Shown here in pieces: positions 19,301-27,756 of a stretch of 64,000 nt of DNA. Source of the DNA: Leishmania infantum JPCM5 (lineage: Eukaryota > Euglenozoa > Kinetoplastea > Trypanosomatida > Trypanosomatidae); contig NC_009397.2 of NCBI RefSeq assembly GCF_000002875.2, positions 312,501-376,500 of the forward strand. The letters run 5' to 3'. The notes beneath the pieces are model-generated. The model saw only the letters and a list, made by a program, of their open reading frames with translations. It did no database searches and was not told the DNA's origin. Each line of letters begins with the position of its first letter. The stretch's first letter is position 1. A program made the position numbers and the translations under genes.

Positions 19301-21610
19301 CCGCTTCACAGATGAACACACGGCTGTTTGTGTGTGTCGCGGCCCCATTACCGTGGCCCCCTCCCCAGCCACCTCTCCGTCACTGCATGATGCGCGCGGA
19401 GAGGCGCTCCGTGCCGTCAAGTTCAGAAGCCGCGTCGGGCTTGTCGAGCCCGCACGGTGGCGGCTCTTCGCACCCTCAAAGAGGAGAGGACAGGCGTCAC
19501 ACTGGTGACTGCTGTTCCGTGATGGATGACCTTCACGCGCACGCACGTGCCCGCTTACCTTGATGATTACATGCGTGACGTGGATATGCGTCGTTGACCC
19601 TCGACGTGCACCTTTGCCACTTGCTGCAGCGGCAGCGTCACGCGTGCCTTGATCTGCGGCAGCGGGCGAAGAAGGGGGGCAGAGGTGGAGAGAAATGTTC
19701 AGCAGCACGGGTGTGGCGCCGGGGTAGACTGCTTGGTCGGAGAAGGGCCACCAGTACGCGGCGGGCGGTGCGTCCAGGGACATGCCGGATCTACCCGGCA
19801 ACGGCGAGTCGCCGTGTGCCTTCCCGTCAGGATCATGAGGAGGCTGACAGCTCTGCGGGGTGCTCATGTCCCCGCTGCTGCTGCTGCTGCTGTTGCTGCA
19901 ACGTGGAATCCTATAGCCGATGCGCACGCATGTTGGTATGGCGAAAGAGGCGCAGTTGCGCAACGCCTCCGGTGCATCGATGGCCGAGGACGCAGCTGCC
20001 TTCGCGACGATGGCGTGCAGCGCGCGGAGCGGCTGCACCTCGCCCGCTCCTTGCGAGAGAATGCTGACTCGCGACAGGCGAAGGTAGCCGGCATAAAGCT
20101 TTAGCAGTGGCACACCAGCCAGCACTCGGCGAGGATGCGCCTCTGACGCCGTCGAGGAGGAGTCGCTGTGTAAAGGCGTGGTGGGTGCGGAGTGAGGCCA
20201 TGGCGGCAGTGATGCGGCGGCTTCTCCCAGAGGAACGGCCGTCCGCAAGATCACCTCACGCACCCGCAGCGAATCGGAAACACGGGCAAGTCGATTCTGA
20301 CGCACGTCAAGGAAAGAACCACCTCCGGTCATGTTCTGTGCTAATGCTACAGCGGACGTAGATGACCATGCCGCCTCGAGACAGAGCGCCACCACTCCGG
20401 CCACGATAGGGGCGGCAATACTCGTCCCAGACGCGGAGCGCAGCTGCAGCGCAGGTGAAGCACTACGTGCCCGTGGAGCCGCAGCGGAGAACGCCGCCGC
20501 CGAAACACCTTGGACAGCCCACACGTGTTGGCCGAGAGCGACGAGATCCGGTTTTGCACGTCCTGCACCGAAGGGCAGCTCCCATGTGGTAGGGCCACGC
20601 CCAGAGAAATGCGCAACAGACTTGTGACCGCCACCGGCGGCAAGGGAGCTCGCCAAGTCGCCGAGAGTGCGTGACGCCTGCGTTGTCTGTGCCGACCTGC
20701 CGTGCCATTCCATCCTCAGGGCACCGACGGCCAACACGCCGGGCATGTCCGCTGGGCTTCGCACGCTGCCGAAGCGCGCCCCGTCGTTGCCGGCGGCCGC
20801 TACGACGATGACGCCGTGCTCATGCATCAGCCGGTACAACCTGTCCTGCACCTGCGGGCTACTGTGGTAGTCTTTGCTGCCATAGGACAGGCTAATCACA
20901 TCCACGGTCTCGTCGCGGCGGCGGATGTGCGCACTGGATGTGTTCCACGCACTGTGCAGGCGACCTGCTTCGCCGTCCTCCGCCTCACGCAGCAGCAGGT
21001 CGAGGGCGCGGGCGAGGTGGCGTCGGTTTGTGCGCCCTTGTCTGTCGAAGATACGCAACACGCGCACCGTGGAGTCAGGGGCGAGCCCGATGTACTGATC
21101 AGCCAAGGCGAGGTGTGTTTCTCTGTTGCGCCACGCAGTCTCCTCCAGTGGTTCTCTAGGCAGCGGTGCCGACACAGAGAGCTGTCCTGCCAGCACGCTC
21201 ACACTGCGCGTCCCGTGAGCGCAGCCGGCATCTTCGCACGCCACGCCAGGCACGACACTCGTACAGGTAACGGAGTTACGGCTGCGCTCAGCGATGCCGG
21301 CACACAAACCGGTCTCGAGTAACGCCACGCGAACGCCACGTCCAGAGAAGCAGGCGAGGCGCTCTGCAGCGTCCTCGGACGCGACGAACTCCGTCAAGTT
21401 TCTGATGCAGTGTGCGCCATACTTACCAAGGTAGTACTTGCGGGGATGTATGCTCGGCCCTTCGGCGTGCGCATCTGTGGAACGGTGTGCAGCCTGCACA
21501 CTCAGCGGCCACGGCCCTTCCGCGAGAGGGAACGACGGCAGCACCAGTAAGAGTGCGGCGAGAATATGGATGGTGAGCAGCCGCAGGGCAACCACCGCCT
21601 CCATCACCAC
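16331..21610 (-). CDS. SUB: Subtilisin-like serine peptidase, site-1-protease (SKI-1/S1P) type, with an internal sequence gap
   Basis: About 1759 codons counting the N run. The order is: a hydrophobic signal peptide (residues 5-30, LRLLTIHILAALLLVLPSF), the peptidase S8 domain (about 90-415), a long luminal region, and a C-terminal membrane helix (VLGQLMVSAAVVMSVWLC) with a short basic tail. This is the type I layout of S1P. S8 landmarks are VRVALLETG (Glu99 where the family has Asp), AHGTRS (His132), AAAGNDG (Asn275, oxyanion) and SASGTSIAAP (Ser397). An S1P-type region near the C-terminal end, GRIAIFTDSDCLSASDHHAQ, matches the GRIVLYGDSNCLDD region of S1P. The reading frame is the same on both sides of the N run, and both sides resemble S1P, although the true gap length is unknown. 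From memory, Leishmania SUB has been linked to maturation of tryparedoxin peroxidases. Confidence 0.88.
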   Translation of the reverse strand: MVMEAVVALRLLTIHILAALLLVLPSFPLAEGPWPLSVQAAHRSTDAHAEGPSIHPRKYYLGKYGAHCIRNLTEFVASEDAAERLACFSGRGVRVALLETGLCAGIAERSRNSVTCTSVVPGVACEDAGCAHGTRSVSVLAGQLSVSAPLPREPLEETAWRNRETHLALADQYIGLAPDSTVRVLRIFDRQGRTNRRHLARALDLLLREAEDGEAGRLHSAWNTSSAHIRRRDETVDVISLSYGSKDYHSSPQVQDRLYRLMHEHGVIVVAAAGNDGARFGSVRSPADMPGVLAVGALRMEWHGRSAQTTQASRTLGDLASSLAAGGGHKSVAHFSGRGPTTWELPFGAGRAKPDLVALGQHVWAVQGVSAAAFSAAAPRARSASPALQLRSASGTSIAAPIVAGVVALCLEAAWSSTSAVALAQNMTGGGSFLDVRQNRLARVSDSLRVREVILRTAVPLGEAAASLPPWPHSAPTTPLHSDSSSTASEAHPRRVLAGVPLLKLYAGYLRLSRVSILSQGAGEVQPLRALHAIVAKAAASSAIDAPEALRNCASFAIPTCVRIGYRIPRCSNSSSSSSGDMSTPQSCQPPHDPDGKAHGDSPLPGRSGMSLDAPPAAYWWPFSDQAVYPGATPVLLNISLHLCPPSSPAAADQGTRDAAAAASGKGARRGSTTHIHVTHVIIKVSGHVRAREGHPSRNSSHQCDACPLLFEGAKSRHRAGSTSPTRLLNLTARSASPRASCSDGEVAGEGATVMGPRHTQTAVCSSVKRWSTQQRWIHHLLRVATELTVVASRSQTRANVVEQLSPPPTSFSLSVAVSSPASAHTHLCYDVARETVAVWRKKGKSSPASEKDAAAGRRSADGDDGHDKQHSRDGAQVPADHDRCVPLFHLFRALSVEGALHIFTGSSSSQPALTVPFAVRVVEPPPRVQRVLIDTSLDFFNPTTATSNLFIAGDDPHESDAGGAGAALRRGRQRQRHERAYAEASGGDHPFTNLALLYLYLRHTLGMAVETFPLLHMSTIATSIAASHSPPLWPPAERTSNVSRTAQRAPAGTLAHIGTLIIVDPERPLTRGMRRLLTRAVLGGGADRSADGLNVLLVTDWYSADLAAQLHWARDEGLYDAERFSHINGTDATDEVAGADGDRDAVRDLRALRQSENGSTRGLAGSSHVPSWNRWLSEVTVASGSAANSSDCNXXXXXXXXXXXXXXXXXXXXXXXXXXXXXXXXXXFELSESIVIDGAVLVDAAAPRRRSEPEGNAFASHGGTVTSAKVVALRSLGQLCAAGVLRWRLPAQAAVQRQAGRGTAVGASKGVREPNVYPSGNGTCSTGDASNTSAMPSTQEGEAVICNVMPSWAQQQRRLVKRTVVSTRDGSAPAAVVEDGWEDVPVANGDGRLVRIGGLEAAEVSTMAPAATGASDATQSLTHGVLGFLTLPPSSTLVSTVSANRFRPGRIAIFTDSDCLSASDHHAQAALDELEALLYPPSASPSLPVTTCATWDCFSRTPDGQRLLQAESAQSSVCVEVVKELLLWLHTGNLHRWRDSAQLQCEARTWARARHRSTADTTPGAGSVLEPKAGEDSVEGDRETANFDELLGTAPERAHVGEVVWRLWASLVESTERDAASFLVDGPKEGTRFQGDYTAHQESAAANVMRALMVKYHGDWRAHLLDHNVSPPSTGAAGDSYSQSLRPASGRRSGIATVQQPEQHISLIESLLPLCGMLNALRWLQHPMVLGQLMVSAAVVMSVWLCRAGGGRWRGQRA
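17927..18026. other. Assembly gap (100 N) inside the SUB gene
   Basis: A run of exactly 100 N interrupts SUB after an Asn/Ser/Ala-rich luminal segment. The round length suggests a placeholder of unknown size. The flanks happen to remain in one frame. Confidence 0.95.
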
Positions 21611-22874
21611 TACCTCAATCGGAGCGTGCTTGTGACCTCACACCCGCGCCCTCTCTGCCAGCCAGTGTTAACACACCACCACCTTGGTCGCTGGGAGAGG
21701 GTGAGGGTGAGGGAGTGGCGGTGCAGTGGCTACGCAGCGTAGTCGCGTTTAGGCCCGCGCGCCTCCGTGCGCGCGCTCGTGCGTGGAGGGCTGTGCTGAG
21801 CAGGCCGATGCTATGGCCACGAGTAAACGCCACAGGCCGCGCCTTCTTCCGCTGGCGGATGGAAAAAGAAGGAGGTCAGATGAGAGAGCCGGGGGGAGGG
21901 AGGGAGGAATGGAGACTGAGAAGGCTCGAAGGTGTGCCTGTGAACCGCACACGGGTTTGCGCGCCTGCGGGGCTGTGTGGGCGCGCCCAGTGCGCAAGGC
22001 TCACATCCATGCGTTCGGGGGCGAGAGCACACACCAACACGAGGAGCAACGGAAGCAGAGACAGACGTGAGTGCACGCGAGAGAGAAGTAAGGCGGAGGT
22101 GTACGACACGCTATGGACAGGATCGGCACCGAGATGGAGAGGCAGCGAGGACGGTTGCACTGCAACGCGCGAGCCGCGTCGTGACGGGTGTTACAGGGTA
22201 GCTGTTCTTGCTGCAGTGGTGGCGGCGTGTGGGGCAGCGGCAGCAGGATGCTCAAAACATTCTGCTGCTGCGCGGCCTGCGGTCGCCGTCGCCGTCATGG
22301 CCGCCACCTGTGCGGTCTCTTTGGTCCCACTTGGAAGTTCGCTCCTGCAATCAAGCGAGGTGGTTTTCGCAGGGACATCGGCGGGCCGGTGCGCACAATG
22401 CCCGCCTGTGAGGCTCGGCTCGTAGCTAGAGTCTGGGAGAATTAACCGGAGTGTGGCGCCGCCTTCTGTTCCACAGTCAGCGGTGTGCGCTTGGTTGCCT
22501 CGCCCCTGCCACTCATGCTCCACACCTCCCCGCCTTCTTGTTGCTGCGGCTGCGCTGTCTGCGCATGAGGAGCATGTCGTGGTAGAGGCCGGCCGCTGTG
22601 CAGCTGCTGTACGAAGTGTAGCTCGACAGAGTCCTTGCCACACGCCAGCACACGGTGGTTTGGCCAGCCACGACGGTCCTATGAGGAGGCGGCCGATGAT
22701 TTTCGTGGAGATGACGAAGACTCTTCGATGACGCTGTCGGTCTCGCAGCGGTGGTGGCGGAGATGGTGGTGGCGTCGGTAGCCATCGAGAGATGGATGCG
22801 GGCAGTGCCGCTCATGCTGACGATAACAACCCAAGAGCGAATACAGGCTGCATGCCCACTTATCGAGCTCCGGG
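21611..22874. other. Region between the doubtful small gene and SUB
   Basis: Mostly intergenic: the 3' part of the doubtful gene's transcript and the SUB 5' UTR. A minus-strand pyrimidine tract at 21693-21719 ends in CCCAG (AG at 21691-21692), about 80 nt upstream of the SUB ATG. Between 22191 and 22874, minus-strand frames overlap without any one looking clearly real. One of them (22679-23002) may continue the 22875-23399 frame after a shift. Confidence 0.5.
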
Positions 22875-23399
22875 TCAGCTGGGGCGACAGAGTGCGACGA
22901 CGAGGAGGCGGTGGCAAATCCGGCACCGGCGCTGCCGCAGTGCCTCGGAGGACATGCATGGAACAGCGGTCGTTGCAGCCGTCGTGATCGGGGAGGCTGC
23001 AACGTTTGGGAAAGCCGCTGGCGCAGGTGACGGCGTCACGAGTGAGGGGGAGGCGTTCGCGGACATGGGGCGGGCTGGTGGCCGCTGTGGTTGCGCAACT
23101 CTCGCACCATCGTTCTCCTTGTTCCAAGAGGCACCGTTGCAACGAGCTAAGGCAGATATCACGGCGGCCGGCGACACCAGCGCGGCACCGCCTGCAGCGC
23201 CTGAGGCCGGGGGAGAGGCGACAAGGAGCAGGGGCATGGTGACCGACCGCTTGCTGCTGCGCAAGTCATCGTCTTCGGTGAACAGTCCGGCGCGCACGAG
23301 GGCCGCGAGGGACAGCGGTGGGCTGTAGAGTAGCTTGAAGAGACAGATGTCAATGTCTTCGAAGTTGCACGGCCGTGCGCTGGGAGGCGACGTCATCAT
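22875..23399 (-). CDS. Doubtful hypothetical protein, possibly 5' part of a frameshifted gene (174 aa)
   Basis: Not recognised. Starting at the double ATG (23394-23399, MMTSPPSARP) the frame encodes a plausible folded segment with NFEDIDICLFKLLYSPP and LAALVRAGLFTEDDDLRSSK. It then turns Ala/Pro/Ser-rich and ends abruptly in RCRICHRLLVVALCRPS. In the neighbouring frame (22679-23002) an equally protein-like stretch, VAPADPELDKWACSLYSLL, begins just where this one degrades. A single-base shift near 22900-22950 would join them. Third-position GC is high in both frames, so composition does not decide. It could be a real short gene, a gene broken by a sequencing error, or a decaying pseudogene. 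Confidence 0.35.
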   Translation of the reverse strand: MMTSPPSARPCNFEDIDICLFKLLYSPPLSLAALVRAGLFTEDDDLRSSKRSVTMPLLLVASPPASGAAGGAALVSPAAVISALARCNGASWNKENDGARVAQPQRPPARPMSANASPSLVTPSPAPAAFPNVAASPITTAATTAVPCMSSEALRQRRCRICHRLLVVALCRPS

Positions 23400-24156
23400 G
23401 GCAGTGCGCAGCACCGTCGACGGTGGAAAGAAACGCGCAAGAGATGAAGAGCAGCAAGACAGCTGGCGAAGAGCAAGAAACAACGAGCGAGCGGCTGCTG
23501 CATTGAAAGACACCAGCGGGTGCAGCAGTGAGTCTAGATCGGAAAGGACGAGAAGATGGAAGCAGGAGAGGGAGAGAGACAGTACACGATATATATATAT
23601 ATAGAGAGAGAGCGAGGGCATCCATGTGCAGCCCTCTCACTCAAGCGCAAGTGCGGTGAGCGGGTGTGTGGGAGGCGCAGAGCTGCGTGGAGATGCGAGT
23701 TGTCCACAGCACTCGCCGAATGCCGACGCGCATTGCTGCGCGCAAGCGCCGAAAAAGGAAGAACATGAACAAACACGCCATCTCCCCCCGTGCCCACGAG
23801 TGGGAGGCAGCGTTATCGGCCAGCGGTGGCGCGTTGGCATGGATCCCGGCGCTTCTTCGTTTCGCTGTCGTTGGGGGGGGGGCAAGCAACGCTGGCGGTG
23901 TAGCTGGGCCAAGCTACACGTGTGATTCCATGCGGGGAAGGCGTCAGTGTCCTTCTGTTGCGTTCGCGGAGCTGCGGGGCGTTTGTGTGTTCGGTGCGCG
24001 TGTGATGGGCGCTTCTGATTTACATAAAGAAAGGGAACGTGAGCAAGACGCAGGGAGGGCGTCACGTATGTGGGGCCCCGCTGCCACTGCGGCTGATAGA
24101 CAGAGTCGGAGGACAAGACATGGGCCTGCATCGCACCTAGAGACACACCTCGCAGG
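23400..24156. other. Intergenic region
   Basis: No gene seen. It contains an (AT) run at about 23589-23602 followed by a GA run (to about 23614), and an 11-G run near 23871-23881. GA-rich plus-strand tracts (23430-23580) would be pyrimidine tracts in the transcript upstream of the doubtful gene. Confidence 0.6.
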
Positions 24157-24876
24157 CTAGGAAGGGCTCAAAATCATCGGCGGGGCCTGCGTGTTGTTCG
24201 TGAGCAGCTGCATCGCCAGCCACCGCAGCGGGTTCTCCGGCTTCTGCTTGGCCAGAGCCGCCAAGGTGGGCACCAGCGCCTGCTTCAGATTTGCCTGCAC
24301 GTACTCCCGCGACACGGCCGACGTCGGCACATCCTCGGCCAGCATGCGAGGGAACAGCAGTGCAACGGACTTCTTTGCTCCGTTCGCCGTCAGCGACGTC
24401 CAGAGGGGCAGCTTGCGACCCTGCACATGATGCTCCCCCAGGAACGCGTCCAGCGCATCGGCGTCCTCGCCGAACAGCTGTGTCTCGATGAAGGACTGCA
24501 GCAGCTCATGGCACTTTGTGCGAGCCAGGACAAAAACATATGCCGTGCCTACCAGGTCATGCGCCGCCGGCAGCAGTGACGTGGGAAAGCCGGTTGACGT
24601 CGGCGCACCATCAGCCACCGCCTGTGCAGGAGGCACCACAGCCGGTGGCACAAGCGACCGGTCCAGCTCAATCGCCATCTTCTCTGCCATTTCGCAGTTC
24701 AACAGGCGCAGCTCTTCACGCACAACGATGAAGCCGGCATCGTAGAGCTTATACCTGAGGTACTGCACAAAGTCTTGCCTGCGAGCGAAGGCGGGCGTGA
24801 CGATCAGCAGTGCCTTACTTACCGTGCCGCCGAGCGGGTAAGAGCTGGCGGTTTTGCTGTCCACTGCAGACGCCAT
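24157..24876 (-). CDS. NDK-like domain plus DPY30 motif protein, RSP23/NME5-like (239 aa)
   Basis: Residues ~18-60 (SKALLIVTPAFARRQDF, then LYDAGFIVVREELRLLN) match the start of nucleoside diphosphate kinase folds (a beta strand, K-P-like turn, then GF-x-I-V). Later VFVLARTKCHELLQSFI and KKSVALLFPRML match the ends of the NDK fold. Where active NDKs have the phospho-accepting His in an N-x-x-H-G-S-D motif, this protein reads SLTANGAKKS, so it is probably not a kinase. The C-terminus (about 193-230: YVQANLKQALVPTLAALAKQ, then PENPLRWLAMQLLTNN) is a good DPY30 dimerisation motif. The same NDK plus DPY30 pairing occurs in NME5 and in radial-spoke protein RSP23, so a flagellar axoneme role is likely. 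The start is the ATG at 24874-24876 (MASAVDSK). The length suits NME5-type proteins. Confidence 0.65.
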   Translation of the reverse strand: MASAVDSKTASSYPLGGTVSKALLIVTPAFARRQDFVQYLRYKLYDAGFIVVREELRLLNCEMAEKMAIELDRSLVPPAVVPPAQAVADGAPTSTGFPTSLLPAAHDLVGTAYVFVLARTKCHELLQSFIETQLFGEDADALDAFLGEHHVQGRKLPLWTSLTANGAKKSVALLFPRMLAEDVPTSAVSREYVQANLKQALVPTLAALAKQKPENPLRWLAMQLLTNNTQAPPMILSPS

Positions 24877-26829
24877 TCGCTAAGGCCTTTCGAGAGGAAG
24901 AGGTGGTGGTGATGGTGGCGGTAGCGTGTGTGTGTGTGTGTACGATGCCGTTGGCCCAAAGAGAGAGAAGACGACTCCTATGGGTCTGAGACGGAGACCG
25001 AGAAACTCGCGGAAAACGAAGGGAGACTGGATTTCGGTTAAGCGCGTCAAAGGCGCGGTCAGCCAAGGGTTTGCCGGGAGAAGCGGGTGGAGCGGGGGGG
25101 GAGAGTGGAAGCAAGGGGGGGGGGGCGTGGTTCCGCGGAGCGAGCACCAACCGCACTGTCTTCACAGCCGCCCTTTCCTCCTTCCATCGTGCATGCGCGC
25201 TTCGTCATGCGATTCGCGGGAGAGCGAGTGCGAGTTGTGTGTAGGTAGAGGGAGGGGAAGGGGGGAGGCGGAGTGTTGCTGGCCATTGGGCTTGAGGCTC
25301 CCAGATGATCACCACTGCTCTGGATGCACGCTGCCCCCCTCTCTCTCTCTCCTCTGTCGGTAATGTGGCGCTCTCGCACGTGTTCGTTGTTTTTTATGAG
25401 CTTTATCGATTTCTCCTTCACATTTGTGTGTGCCTCCCGTCTTCCTCATCTGCCTCCGAGCCCCCTGTCTCCATGGAAGGGGCAGGCCGCGAGGGCGGAG
25501 CGTGCGTGGATGAAAGTCAGATATGCATCAGGGGCCCGCTCCTGCCGCCTCCTTTTCTCGCCTCGTACTCTCACGGGGCCAACAGCCACGAGCATGCTGA
25601 CACCGTCACGTGCAAACGCGGTGGCGCGGTGAACGCCAAACATTCTCCTCATCTGCATCGTCACTGAAGACGCACACACACACACACACACATGCAACAA
25701 CACGAAAAGAAAGTTCCCGGTGCGCGAGGGTTCATCTGCGACATGAAATCGGGCAGCACTTGGAGGCGGCAAGGCGTTTCGACGTCATCACAGCCACCGC
25801 CACCACACGACACACACCCGCATCCACCACCACGCCTACAGAGGTGCTTCAAAGACAGCGGGGCAGAGAAAAAAAAAGGGCCCCGCTCCAACTAATAGCA
25901 AGAGGGCGAGCGAGCGACAGAGAGCGACGGAGACGGGAGAGGAGTCACGCACAGCTGACCAGGCGACGACGACGAGCCGGACAGACGGAATGAAGGGGGG
26001 GGCGCCCAAGGATAGACCGGGAGATCCGCAAGCGTGACCAGGGAGATGCGTGCAACACGACAAGGCACACTTAAGACCACATGAACGAACCAGAAGTCTA
26101 AAACCGCCGGGCCCTTTCCTTCACAGCGCGTCCGGTTCTCCGGATACACCAAACCCCTTACCCTCCGCTCTGCCCTCATAAAAGCCCCCCACCCCCCGAC
26201 TGCGTGGTGCGAAGCAGCAGCAGCAGCAGCAGCAGCAGCCGAAGCACACGCCGGTAGAGCAGTGCGCCGACTCCGTCATCGGAGCACGGCCCCAGCCCCA
26301 AACGCTGCCCACCCGCCCGCTGAGCGGGTCGCCTCACAGCCGCTCCCATTGTGCCGGCCGCCACGCGGTGCACCCGCCCCATCGGGGGGGGGCACTCGGG
26401 CCTCCCCACACCAGCGGTGGGCACGATGAGGGCCGGGGGTGGGACACGCTCGAGTCGTGATGACATCTCGCCCATCATGTGGATGGCACAGACGTGTTCA
26501 CGGTCGCAGGTTGCTCCGACGCCACGCCATCCACGGGCCTCACCGCCACCACGCGCAGCGATGTATCGTGCAGACCTCCTTTGCGTCGCAGGCACTGGAC
26601 CCTGTCACTGCCAGAAGTGGATCGGCATGGGCAGGGCTGCAGTGTGTGTGTGTGTGCTTGTGTGCGTGTCGCTCACACGCGTATGCCGTGAGTCACCAGT
26701 TGCCTGCTTCCATTCGCATTCGCATTCGCACGTGCTTGTGCGCCCTCGTACCTGCCAACACGAAGAAAGGGGGAGCAGCGACGCTGCTGGCAGCTGAAGC
26801 GCCCTTCTTCCTGTTGGTACCATGAGCCG
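24877..26829. other. Intergenic region with a SIDER-like repeat
   Basis: No gene seen in nearly 2 kb. Besides the SIDER-like element (separate entry) it holds TG repeats (24928-24941), an AC run (25673-25692), G-runs (25117-25127) and a plus-strand CT-rich block (25330-25480). It should contain the 3' UTR of cytochrome b5 reductase and the 5' UTR of the NDK/DPY30 gene; a purine tract at 24892-24910 lies close to that start. Confidence 0.6.
26202..26430. repeat. SIDER-like degenerate retroposon fragment (copy A)
   Basis: It shares ordered blocks with 37978-38160: GCGTGGTGCGAAGCAGCAGC, ACACGCCGGTAGAGCAG, CCTCACAGCCGC, TGCCGGCCGCCACGCGG and GGCCTCCCCACACCAGC. Copy A carries a CAG expansion (26215-26240) and an ~85-nt insert or divergent part between blocks. 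Both copies have the same orientation and sit just downstream of a gene, as SIDERs do in Leishmania 3' UTRs. The SIDER name is from recalled sequence style, not a database match. Confidence 0.6.
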
Positions 26830-27756
26830 TTAGAAGTTGAAGATGTTATCGGCGGTGTAGCCGATGCGCTCCAGGTTCGGCTTGATCGCCATCTGGACCA
26901 TCGGTGGTGGGCCGCACATGAGCGCCATGACCTTCTTGATCCCGGCGTTCTGCGGCACGCTGTCGCTGCCGAGCATGTCGGGCACGGGCAGGTGCTTGCG
27001 GAACATCTCCTCGCAGACGTAGCCAATATCGTATTTCCACTCTGGCGTGGCCTCGCGGTCGATGGTGTACCATACGTGAAAGCGGCTGTCGTTGGCGGCC
27101 GCCTCGTCCAGCTCCTTGCGCAGCAGGATGTCACGCTCCGTCTGGTTGCCATACACAAGGAACACCTTTGTAGGGTCCTCCTTGTTCTTCTTAATGGCGT
27201 GGATGATCTGCAGAATCGGGGTGATGCCAGTGCCGCCGGCGATGGCCGCATAGGCGTCCACTTTCTCCGTGACGATGCCCTTGCCCGGTTTGTGGATGCG
27301 CGAGGTGCCGTTGCCCAGGTAGATGAACTTGCCCTGCGGCCCACGCATTTCTATCTTTTCGCCGAGCTTCATGTGATACATGTACTGCGACAGCCGGCCG
27401 CCATGCGGGAAGCTGGGGTGCACGCCGGCGAAGTACACCTTGATCATGAAGTCCACGTAGCCCTTCTCGTCGTCACTGGAGATGGGAGTGTAGGAGTGCG
27501 TGACTGTCTCCGTCTTGCCAGCCGTCGTGCAGTCGGCGCGGAGCACAATGTGCTGCCCAATCGGCAGGCCGAGCGTCTGCGTCTCGTTCTCGAGGGCGAA
27601 GCGGAAGATGAAGGTGTCATGGGTCACCTCTGTGCGCTTGATCAGCTTAAAATGCTTGAACATCGTCGGGTCCATGGCCACCTTCGTCGTGCGCGTAAAC
27701 ATGAACGCAAAGAAGGCCGCCATGCTGAAGGCGATGATGACGAGAACGCCGACCAT
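26830..27756 (-). CDS. NADH-cytochrome b5 reductase-like flavoprotein (308 aa)
   Basis: It transfers electrons from NADH through FAD to cytochrome b5, for example for fatty-acid desaturation. The start MVGVLVIIAF (ATG 27754-27756) is followed by an N-terminal membrane anchor (VIIAFSMAAFFAFMF). The FAD-binding barrel has GLPIGQHIVL and THSYTPISSDDEKGY (residues 86-100). The family signature is RxYTxxS, and here the Arg is His87. GGRLSQYMYHMKLGEKIEMR and GPQGKF follow. The NADH half has AIAGGTGITPILQII, VFLVYGNQTERDILLR, FHVWYTIDR, the MCGPPPMVQ nucleotide motif and an aromatic C-terminus (NIFNF). Length and order match human CYB5R3 closely. A 25-codon in-frame extension upstream is likely UTR, since a CT tract and the AG at 27762-27763 fall inside it. 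Confidence 0.92.
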   Translation of the reverse strand: MVGVLVIIAFSMAAFFAFMFTRTTKVAMDPTMFKHFKLIKRTEVTHDTFIFRFALENETQTLGLPIGQHIVLRADCTTAGKTETVTHSYTPISSDDEKGYVDFMIKVYFAGVHPSFPHGGRLSQYMYHMKLGEKIEMRGPQGKFIYLGNGTSRIHKPGKGIVTEKVDAYAAIAGGTGITPILQIIHAIKKNKEDPTKVFLVYGNQTERDILLRKELDEAAANDSRFHVWYTIDREATPEWKYDIGYVCEEMFRKHLPVPDMLGSDSVPQNAGIKKVMALMCGPPPMVQMAIKPNLERIGYTADNIFNF

